Shown: positions 42,152-54,100 of the stretch, piece after piece
Layout: each line of letters starts with the position of its first letter
Position numbering within the stretch: position 1 is the first letter of the stretch
Source: Owenia fusiformis
Taxonomy: Eukaryota > Annelida > Polychaeta > Sabellida > Oweniidae
DNA: 64,000 nt
NCBI GenBank assembly: GCA_903813345.2
Contig: CAIIXF020000008.1
Location: 755,341 to 819,340 of the forward strand
Reading direction: 5' to 3'
Program-made: the position numbers and the translations under genes
Notes under the pieces: model-generated
What the model saw: the letters and a program-made list of their open reading frames with translations, nothing else
Told to the model about the DNA's origin: nothing
Databases searched by the model: none

Positions 42152-45100
42152 ATGAGTACCAACGAGAAGCCAGTGTTCTACAACGTTGATAAATGGATAG
42201 ATGAAAACAAGAAGTTCTTTTTGCCACCAGTTTGCAACAAGATGATGTTAGTGAAGTTTGAAATTTCATGATTTCTTTAATTCAATAATTTTGCCCTGAT
42301 TTTTAATTTTGTGTGCTTTGACATGTCTATGTCTATGTCAATAATCCGCAAAAGGCTAATAAGCCCATATAAAGCAGATATATAATTTAACAGTGATAGA
42401 ATTTGAATAGAATATAATTTAAAACCTTAACATTTAAAAATAGATCTATGGTTTACAACTCATTTTACCTGGGGAGACTGTCAGGCTAACCGCGTTGACA
42501 TCACCCCTCTTTACCAGTAGTGCAGGCTTGTTGCTGTGCACTGGGGACCCTTTACATTAAAACATAGATCTATATTAAAAACACACCTATTTAATTGCAG
42601 TTATTGACATAGGCATAGTATGATGATTTAAAACTACTTAGACTGTCACAGTCTAAGATGTCACCAGGTAGAGTGTTCCATTTAGCTATTGTCCTAGGGA
42701 AATAGCTAAATTTGTATGCATCCGTTCTAGTTGATGGTTGTATGAACTTAGAAGGATGATACAACCTAGTGTTGGTATTGATCTGTTGGCGGAAGTATGG
42801 AGGCACGTCGATGGCTGCTAGGTTCTGCTTTCCTTTGTAGAAAAGGAAAACTCTAGCAGCCTCTCGACGCTCCTTCAGTGGCTCCCACTGTAGGTCTTGA
42901 AGAGCTTTGGTGACGCAGCCTGGTTCCCTTGAGTGACATTTGGTTACAAACCTGGCTGCTCTTCTCTGTACCTGTTCCAACATATCAATATCTTTTTGTC
43001 GGTACGGATCCCATGCCGAGCTGGCATACTCTAAATTAGGCCGGACTAGTGACTTATACGCCTGAGCCTTCACTTTTTCAGGGCATTGATGGAGGTTGCG
43101 CCTGAGAAATCCAAGCACCTTATTGGCTTTGGATACAATAGTTTGAATATGTGTAGTCCAGCGTAAGTTATTTGTGATGTCAATTCCTAGGTATGGGATG
43201 TGTGTTACCGACTTAAGGTTTTCCCCTAGCATGGTGTAATTGTGCATGATAGGGGATTTACCTTTGTGAATATTTAGCACATAGCATTTTGATGGATGGA
43301 GTTTCATTTGCCATGTTGATGCCCAGGAGACCAGTTTATCAAGATTCTCCTGTAGTGTTAATGCATCTTGCTTGCTTTCGACTGTCATGAATAAAAGGCT
43401 GTCATCGGCAAAAAGCTTAAGACTGGCTGAGGATGATAGGTTATTGCCCATATCATTGATATAAACAAGGAAACAGAGTGGTCCAAGAACTGTTCCTTGA
43501 GGAACTCCTGATTTTACTGGAGTTTTTGAACTTGATTCACCATCGAGCACTACCTGTTGTGATCTTCCCACAAGCCAGGATCTGAACCAGTTCAAGTTAT
43601 TATTGCGAATTCCATAATAGTCGAGTTTGAGCAAGAGGCGTTCGTGAGCCACCGTGTCAAACGCTTTGGAAAAGTCTAATACCAACATGTCTGTTTGTTT
43701 ATTGTTGTCGAGGGCCCGAGCTATATTCTCTATTGTATTGACAAGTTGTGTTTCACATGAGTGCTTTGACCTGAATCCATGTTGGAATTTTACTAGAATT
43801 TCATAGAGGTCAAAGTGGGCCATAACATGATGGAATATAATATGTTCCATTATTTTACATGGAACTGACGTCAGAGATACAGGCCTGTAATTCACAGCCT
43901 CATCTCTTCGTCCCTTTTTGTAGATAGCAGTAACATTGGCATGTTTCCAGTCCATAGGCACTAAGCCTTCATCGATAGACTGTTGAAAAATTATTTGAAG
44001 GAATGGTGATATGCTGTCACTGCATTCCTTCAGGACCCTAGTCGGAATAAGATCGGGTCCAGTGGCTTTTGATGGATTTAGGCCAGTTAGCAATTTGTGA
44101 ATTCCTTTTGTCGAAATTTTGATATTTGGCATTTCAGGAATTTGACTAGGTACCATTGTCGGTAGAGTGGCATCCTCATCTGTGAATACAGAATTGTATT
44201 GGTCATTGAGGATGTTTGCTTTCTGGGCGGCGTCTGTTATTTCGTCGCCATCTTTGTTACGCAGCACGCTGATACCTGATACATCTTTGCGTTTAGACTT
44301 TATGTAGCTCCAGAAGCGTTTGGTAATGCCTTTGTGCTGAACATTCTCATTTATGATTTCGCTTTCATCAATGTCAAGCAGATCGTTGATGTAGCGCTGA
44401 TGTTCTTTACGAATTTCACTATGGATTAATTTCCGTAGTGATTTGTATTTATGCCAATGATGAGGTTCATTTGAACGTTTGGCAACATTATATCGTCTTT
44501 GTTTCTGTCGGATCATTCTCAGTATTCTGGTGGTAATCCAGGGTACTTTGAATTTCCCGCTTAGAGTTTTACTTGGAATATGCTCATTGATTGACGATAT
44601 TAATGTAGATTTGAAGGAGGACCAGTTGTCTTCAACTGATCTACTTTCACAGTTCTCTTTGAATTCGCTGAACTTACGAAACATGTTTACATTTTTAAAA
44701 TATTAGCATATTGCGTGATTTGCGTGATATTTTATCATACATGCTAAATTGATGCATGATTTCTATTTTTCCAGCAAATGCGTGACAATCATGTCTAATG
44801 CTTGAGGGTTGACAGGGCTGCATGTTGTGAAATGAATGAATTTAGGAATGTCTGGTGCATTTTGTTGTATAACGTTCCCTTCTTCTAAGGCCACTATATT
44901 GTCCAAAGATAAATCCCCTATTTTCAACATTTTTCCACATCACAATTTGAATTTCGAGTTTTGGTCTTATTACCGCACCAAAAATTCTAAAACACACATG
45001 AAGTGATCAATGTATTAGTTCACATCTTCTGGATCGCTAACTTAGAATTTACAGCCAGTTACTAATGTCCAAAAAGGCAGAAATTCTTGAAATAAAAGGG

Positions 45101-48100
45101 AATGTGAAAACAGCTTAGGCGAATTGATAAAATTCTTGAAATGGCGAAACAGGCTCAAGCAGCGAAACAGTTATTTCATTTTTCAAGAAGTATCAATTGA
45201 AATGGTTGAAACGGTTTCGCCCCGGCGAAATTCGTGAACTTCCAGTTGAAAGTGTGATCCTCTACTGATTGAGTTATCAAGCTGAGCTGTAGTACCCCTT
45301 ACCCCTGTGGCACCATTCGTATCTAACTAATGTTTTCATCAGATACAAGAATTAACATTTAAAAGATAAAATGGAATGCCCCAAGACACTGCTCACAACC
45401 CCCAGGTATTGTCTGAGACCCTCCGCCCAAATCCCGGGCCCAAATCCCATCTGATAAACTATTGGTTCACTCAAACAATAAAATTGAATACAAATGGTAA
45501 AACTTTCTGGGGGAAAGGGACAGGCCTCTGGCAACACTCCCCCTCCAAATATCCCACTATCAAATGTGCCCTCTCCAACCCATGTAACCAACAAGAATTG
45601 GCCACTATAAAGAATGCACTACCAGCTGCTAAAACATTATTGAATATTTCTCCAGGCCAGGATTAGCCATATATTTGAGTAATGAGGTAATAAAAATGCT
45701 ATATTGTAACAGGAAAATCTCTAAGAATGTTAAAAAATATAAACAATATTCTGTAAAACCTATCTAATCCGAACGCCAATGAGACCAGCTGAAAGCATTT
45801 GGATTAGGAGGTGTTCAGATTTTTGAATATGATTATGAGGGTTCACTTCAAATTAGGAGATGTTCAGATTTCAAGGTTTTTTAACATGGGACTCCATTGG
45901 AAGAAACAGGACTGGAAACAAGTGTTCAGATTGGAAGGTGTTCAGTTTAACTAGGTGTTTTGATATACAGGTTTCACTGTAAATTAAATACAGATGTAGT
46001 TTCCTTCTTCTGCAGGCATCAGGTTGGCCAGATGAAGGCATTCTTTGTTGGTGGTCCTAACCAGCGGAAAGATTATCATATCGAGGCTGGGGAAGAGGTT
46101 AGTAAAACATAATGAGAACCCATAATTTCAACAATAATGCAAAATTTGTGAATTAGGAAATGTGCCTATATTTAAATACTATAGTACTATTTATTGTCGA
46201 GTTCTCACTTTAACATTAATTTATAATTTCAAAACATACCCAAAACATTTTCCAAGGACATTTGTACAAAGATGTCTCACTTGCATGCATGGTGCTTTGT
46301 CTTCCAGTTGTTCTACATGTTAAAGGGAGATATGTATTTTGTCTTCTAGTTGTTCTACATGTTAAAGGGAGATATGTATTTTGTCTTCCAGTTAATCTAC
46401 ATGTTAAAGGGAGATATGTATTTTCTCTTCCAGTTATTCTGCATGTTAAAGGGAGATATGTATTTTCTCTTCCAGTTGTTCTACATGTTTAAGGGAGATA
46501 TGTATTTTCTCTTCCAGTTGTTCTACATGTTTAAGGGAGATATGTATTTTGTCTTCCAGTTGTTCTACACGTTTAAGGGAGATATGTATTTTGTCTTCCA
46601 GTTGTTCTACATGTTAAAAGGAGATATGTGCCTCAAAGTAGTAGAGAACAACAAACATCGGGATGTACATATCAAAGAAGGGGAGGTATGTTACGTGTTG
46701 TGTGTTGGTTTTATCATCCCATTGAATGAAGTTCGGCGAGATATAGAGAATATATAGGCAATAACTCAAATTCTGTGACCAAGTATCATTTATATTTAAT
46801 AATAACACATAATACACATAATGTCTATATATATGGTTCAACTTATGTTTGAAAATTTGCCGCCATTTTTCAATGATCTCATTCAACACATGAATCAATC
46901 TTATAAACTTGTACTGTTGACGTCGTGATCTTCTTGTAGTTTTGTTGTTCTTCCATTCACCACATTTGTTCTTAAACTGAAGTTCACATTTGTACCCAGA
47001 CTGCCCTTCATACCTGTCATGTACTTACTTCTTATCCCATTCAACACATACTTTGTTTTTCCATTCACTACATTTGTTCTCACACTGTAATTCAATGTAC
47101 GCTGACCGCTCTTCTTAAATGTCAAACACTTACTTTTAATCTCATATAACACAGCCTTGGTACATACACTGGTGATAAAAATGAAAACACCCTGGCTCGC
47201 ATTTAACACAATGAACACATAAATAATGGCCTCATTATGCACAAAAGGCGCAATGAATCCAAAGATCCATGTAAAACCCATAATGATAAAGAGCTTGATA
47301 TAGACATCTAAATGGAAATTGTTTCCATTGGAGACCATTTTTGTTTGTTTCCATGTTGACTTTAGTGAGAATACAGTTAATATGTACATAATTGTGTTGA
47401 ACACAATCATAACTCCTAATGGGCAGGCAAAGAACAGTAATGTAGCATATGGATTGCTCATTTGACATGTTTGGACATTTGCATCCATGTTTGATGCACG
47501 TGACTCTAAGTTTGGCGTACTTGGTACTGGTTTTACTGTACCAAACTCTGAGTCTGCTGAGTCAGACACTGAATTACCATAAAAAGGCTTGAACCTTGTG
47601 CCATGATCCAATGTAACTGCCACAGATATTATGATTACTGGTAGGAACATTGCTATAAACACATAGAGAAGAATTCTTTTCCATCCTTTAGAGTTACGAA
47701 GAGTTGACCTAAATGTCAAATACATGTCTAGGGCAATAATTGCCATCCATGTGAAAGATACCAAGAAGAAGTAGTGAATCAGGATCCCAATAGCTTTACA
47801 AAGGCTTGGTACATCCATCACCAAAGGGCCAATCAGATACAAAATATGGGAAACACACAATGAGGATACAAAACAAAACTGGATTTTACCAGCGAATGAG
47901 TGATAGATGCTGATAAATGTTTGGAAGATGAGACGAATCAACATGGATATGATTGAGAGTGTCAAACATATTATAGTGACCAACCCCATTATTTCCGTAG
48001 ACTGAAGGCCAACCTTTTTGACCCGATTTTGTGTCTGATTCAGGAATGTACCATTCAACCAATCATAACATGTTACAAAATTGACCAAATCTATGCAAAT

Positions 48101-51100
48101 AGTCAGTGTGTCAAAATCAGAGTCTTTATCTCCTGATGAAGAATGTTCTTCCTTCGTAGAGTTTATTATGGCATCCACAGTTTCATTGTGAAATTCATGC
48201 AAGGTTAAGTTTGTTGTAATTGGGAGCTTCACCTTGAACTTAGCAACAAACACTCCATTTAGTCTCTTATCATCTGTGTCATAGTCTTTTGAGAAGCTAT
48301 ATGATATGTTCCCTACAAGTCTTCTGGTGAGTGTTTCTGAAGCATCTAATGCAAATGACAAATCAGAGATGAACTCACTACTGGTGTCTATAATTGACTG
48401 CACTTCTCCAAGAACAGTGTATTCGAATGATGCTGTAAGAGGTTCCATGTTGTACATGAAAACACATTTATCATTTTGTAATTCATATCCAGCAGTACAT
48501 GCATCATTACAGTTAGTAAGTTTATCACAACGGAATGATCTCTTTTTACCTTTGATGTGATATTCAACTGTAAGTTCTCTGTCTGGATTGATATTCATCA
48601 CCAAGGAAAATGAAAAACTCGGGAATATTGGCATATAAGAACCTTTTATGTTTGAACTGCAATGTTCCCCTGGCCAATCGTTTGCACAAATAGCGCAATA
48701 TTCATTTTTGTATACATCTTTATTTGTGGCATACATCTGTACAGACTCAGTGTCACAGAGTGTTTGTATAGTTTCATTGAATTCACAGTCGGGATGGCAG
48801 GTTGATTCGTACTTCCAACATTGATGTCCAAGTTGATCGAATACCAATTTGCAAGTCTTAGTATATATAGCTTGTTGCAGTTCTTCCATGTTGTAGGGCT
48901 GTATAAAAGGAGGACATGTAACTTCAGTAGGCATTTGAAGCTCACCTCTCGTGAAGTTGTTACATTTTGCACAGTAGTCGTTCAAGTAATACAGGCCAGT
49001 ATTATTGTCAAATACTGGCATATAACCTTCAAGAAGGTCCAAACCAAACAAATCACATGTTTTGTTACTAGAATGTGGACATGTTGTTATCATCTTTACA
49101 GCTGCACTATGTTTCTTTGTCGTACAGTTCAATTGGATTTGTTGGTCTTGGACAGACTCCATGATTTTTTGTGAGTTTTCTGCCATGACAGGACAAAGTT
49201 GTGCAAAGTCAGAACAACAATCTTCATTCACCAAACAGTACACATCACACGCACAATGTCGATCTGGACTTGTTTTATTACCACAGTTACCATGACAACT
49301 GTAGAGGTGAGGCATATATGTTGTACAGTCCTTTACCTCATCTAAAGCTGTCTGAAGTGTCTCCTGATTCTCACATGGACTTACATATTCAGGATGTAGA
49401 GTCATAAATATCATAAGTGGTGAAGATGTTTCTTGTTGAGTTGTGAATGGGTCTTCTGTGTTATATTCTGCTGTCACATTGAGTGTTGACAGTGAAGTCT
49501 CCTCATTGGTGTGTCCATTTGTCACATTAAGGCTTGCTTTTGTGTCCTCTCTTACATATGGATCCGTTGTATTTGGTGATTCAGTTACATTAATGTTTCC
49601 TGTAGTGTCATTTTCGCTTTTTACATCAAATATAGCTTTAATATGTTCTGTTTTTATCTCACTCGTAAGATAAGAATCTGATGTTTTATGGTTTCTGCTT
49701 TGGATTTTTGTATTGTTACCAACTTGGCTTGTGTCTCCACAAAACAAAAGTAGAACAATAAGCATGAAACTGTACAGGGATATTCTCAGTAGTGAAATGA
49801 CGTTCATCTTAACGGTTGTAATTTATATAAATATGCATCCAACTCTAATCCTTTACTCATTCACTTTGAATGTCTTATGATATATTTTTCCTTGACTGTA
49901 TCTATTACTTAGGCTTCCTTTACAAGCACATGCACTTTACCTTTTTATCACAGATGATAGTTTCTCTTAATTTTGCAACACTACATTCATCTTAAGAAAA
50001 GAAATATTACTTCTAAATCCCCATTTTATCCTTCAGTTCTTAACCTTCAGTTTCAGTTTGTTTTGTTTTCCTTTTATTGTACATATTAATAAAGATTAAA
50101 CCAGCATTGATCTTATCTTAATGCTTCTAATACCAACAAGTCCTCCATCAACATCATTCATCACTATTACTGAATTAATTAATTTATATTTCCGTTGTTA
50201 AAGGTTCTTTTAAAGCAATTTTTATCACCGTAGGTGCAATATTGTCATCAGTTTGCTGGGTGGATGGGTGGGTGAGCGTCCCACTTAATTTTATCCACAT
50301 GTTTCTAAGCAAATGGTTTGAAGGATTAAATTTTAAATTTTCAAAGATGTTTCTTGTATGAAAATCTCGAACTGATTCATTTTGTCCATTCTTGGTAAAT
50401 AAGGATGCCAATTTTGATTATCTGTCTTAAAATCCTGTCTGCTATGTCTTGTCTAAGAATTTTCAGGTGAACTGTTTGACGGATTGATTTCAAATTTTCA
50501 GGGATATTTTTCAGGGATATTTTCAAAATGATTAGATTTTGGGCATTCTGGATAAATGTGGCCATTTTAAGATTTTCCATTCTTAAATCTTGTCCGAAAA
50601 GTCTTTTCTATACATTTCTAGGTGAACTGTTTGATGGTTTGAGTTAAAATTTTCAGTGTTGGAACATTCTGGTAATTGTTGCTATTTTGGATTTCCGTTC
50701 CAAAATCTCATCTGAAGAGTCTTGCCTATATGTCTCCAGGCAAACCATTTGACGAATTGATTTCAGAAAATTTGGGTTGCTCCTCGATATGAAAGTTTAG
50801 AACTGCTTAGTTTTTGGCCATACTGCGTAAATGTTAAGATGGCCATCTTGGATTTTTCACCCTTTAATGTTTAAGGGTACGATTCTATTTACCCTGTGTC
50901 TTGGAGTATGACTCATACAGGAGTATGTGTTGTTTATAACTCGGAATAATCATTTCCCAGTACACTAATGAATCAGTTCCAAGACTGATATACCAGTTTA
51001 TCTGAAACTATACAATAAAAGGTCACAGTGAACAGGATCTTTGAATTATTTCTATACAAGATTTAAATGCAATTATTATAGGAGAAGCTATTTTGCATTA

Positions 51101-54100
51101 TTCATAGGTTCATTACAAACCTGTTAGTGATTTAAAGTGATTTATCTGTTTTGATTGATATTTTAATAGAAGTCATCAGACCCACTATTGTTGGAGACAT
51201 AATCAAGTCTACTTTTATCACAGAAAGTGCTTGTTAAATGTAATTTCAAACAATTTCATCATATTTTCCTCACTATTTTATTTAAATGGTTCATTTATTG
51301 TATTGTTTGAAGGTTGTATTTTTTGTTAACTCATGGTAATTTCCCCTTGTGATTATCATTATTCACCTAGAATGATGGAGTTTTAATACTACAGGCATTA
51401 TCAAAGTTCTCCTACACATTTTTATAATAGATGTGCAAAATAGAGCCTCAAATTACGCTCCTTTATGACAAATAAATGACGCTTTTGGATTAATACATCA
51501 TAAGAACGATGAGAGATTTGCTGATTGCTGAAAAATTAACCATTTCATTGCTTTATTTGATTGATGAAAGTAAAGAATATTAAAATCACATCTGGCACCC
51601 GATGTTTTGTAGATTTTCCTGCTTCCTGGCAACATTGCACATTCCCCACAAAGAGACGCAAACACTGTAGGGCTAGTCATTGAGAGGGAACGCTTAGAGG
51701 AAAAGGGCGAACTGGATGGACTTAGGTATACTATTAGTCTTTGAATTATGGGAATACACTGAAGGGCTAGTCATTGAGAGGGAACGCTTAGAGGAAAAGG
51801 GTGTATTGGATGGACGTAGGTATAGTATAAGTCTTTGAATTATGGGATTACACTGTAGGGCTAGACATTGAGTGGGAACGCTTAGAGGAAAAGGGCGAAC
51901 TGGATGGACTTAGGTATAGTATTAGTTCTTCAATTGTGGGATTACACTGTAGGGCTAGTCATTGAGAGGGAACGCTTAGAGGAAAAGGGTGAACTGGATG
52001 GACTTAGGTATAGTATTAGTTCTTCAATTGTGGGATTATACTGTAGGGCTAGTCATTGAGAGGGAACGCTTAGAGGAAAAGGGTGAACTGGATGGACTTA
52101 GGTATAGTATTAGTTCTTCAATTGTGGGATTATACTGTAGGGCTAGACATTGAGTGGGAACGCTTGGAGGAAAAGGGTGAACTGGATGGACTTAGGTATA
52201 GTATTAGTTCTTCAATTGTGGGATTACACTGTAGGGCTAGTCATTGAGAGGGAACGCTTAGAGGAAAAGGGCGAACTGGATGGACTTAGGTATACTATTA
52301 GTTCTTCAATTGTGGGATTACACTGTAGGGCTAGTCATTGAGAGGGAACGCTTAGAGGAAAAGGGTGAACTGGATGGACTTAGGTATAGTATTAGTTCTT
52401 CAATTGTGGGATTATACTGTAGGGCTAGACATTGAGTGGGAACGCTTGGAGGAAAAGGGTGAACTGGATGGACTTAGGTATAGTATTAGTTCTTCAATTG
52501 TGGGATTACACTGTAGGGCTAGTCATTGAGAGGGAACGCTTAGAGGAAAAGGGCGAACTGGATGGACTTAGGTATACTATTAGTTCTTCAATTGTGGGAT
52601 TACATTGTAGGGCTAGTCATTGAGTGGGAACGCTTGGAGGAAAAGGGTGAACTGGATGGACTTAGGTATACTATTAGTTCTTCAATTGTGGGATTATACT
52701 GTAGGGCTATACATTGAGTGGGAACGCTTAGAGGAAAAGGGTGAGCTGGATGGACTTAGATACAGTATTAGTCTTTGAATTGTGGGATTACATTGTAGGG
52801 CTAGACATTGAGTGGGAACGCTTGGAGGAAAAGGGCGAGTTGGATGGACTTAGATACAGTATTAGTCTTTGAATTTTGGGATTACACTGTAGGGCTAGTC
52901 ATTGAGTGGGAACGCTTGGAGGAAAAGGGCGAGTTGGATGGACTTAGATACAGTATTAGTCTTTGAATTTTGGGATTACACTGTAGGGCTAGTCATTGAG
53001 TGGGAACGCTTGGAGGAAAAGGGCGAGTTGGATGGACTTAGATACAGTATTAGTCTTTGAATTGTGGGATTACACTGTAGGGCAAGTCATTGAGAGGCAA
53101 CGCTAAGAGGAAAAGGGCGAGCTAAATGGACTTAGGTATGGTATAAGTCTTTGAATTGTGGGATTACACTGTAGGGCTAGTCATTGAGAGGGAACACTTG
53201 GAGGAAAAGGGCAAGCTGGATGGAATTAGGTATAGTGTTGTCGCGATGTGCCATAATCGTACATCAATGCATCGGCAATTTTCAGTAGTAAACATCGATG
53301 CACATTGCGATGTACATCGAGAAAAAGTCAGAGAAAAGTGCACTGAGATACCGAAAGCTAATGCACTAAAATACCGAACAGAACAAATTAATAAGAGTAC
53401 GCTGGTACATCCGGGAACTTCTAGTAACGGTGAAATGAAAGTAAAGTAAATTTTTTTAGATTAATGGTTCATTTCGACTAGCTAAAACAGTTTTAAAGTG
53501 AAAGAATATCAGAAAACATTGGAAAATGAAATAAGACATGAGAAAGGTAAGCAATTTGCGTCAAAATAAGATAAGAAAGGATGATTTTAAGCAAATTAAA
53601 TTTTTTTAAAAACATTGATGTTTTGTTTCAGACATCGATGCATCGCCAGAATCAGCTTTGGCGATGTTTATCGCGATGTATCGATTAATCGCGACAACAC
53701 TACTTAGGTATAGAATTAGTGTTTGAATTGTGGGATTACAGTCCATTAAGACCCATAGAGGCATCATCATCATTTCTTAAAAATTGCAAACAATCGTGAC
53801 GATTATATGTTGGTCTTTCTTTGGTACAGTTTTAACTTACACCTTTTAAAAATGCATAAACTGATCGATGGTTGATAATCTACAGCTACGTATGTTAAAT
53901 AATGAAAGAAAACCAACATTTTTATTTGGAATTGTTTCAATGTTCATTAAAATTTGTTTGCAGGTATTATGTAGAAAAAGATGGAGAGAAAACTCTAGAG
54001 TCGCTATATGAGGATTGGTTTTACTGCACTGACCTTGGAAGCCAACTAGCTCCAGTAATAAAAGCGTAAGGAATTAGTTTACAAGTATATCGCTACTATT

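Noticed and set aside
46262-46757. ORFs of 76 and 135 codons read as an independent repeat protein
   Set aside because: The 135-codon ORF is the tandem exon 3 acceptor array running into true exon 3; the 76-codon one is another frame of the same repeat.
53156-53449. 97-codon ORF across the array and MITE
   Set aside because: Crosses the insertion junction of a non-coding MITE.
51662-53740. Regular 94-bp array resembling a CRISPR-like or protein-repeat gene (identical 63-codon ORFs at 52150 and 52432)
   Set aside because: There are no spacers; the units are copies of HAAO exon 4 and its intron, and the identical ORFs come from the 282-bp higher-order period.
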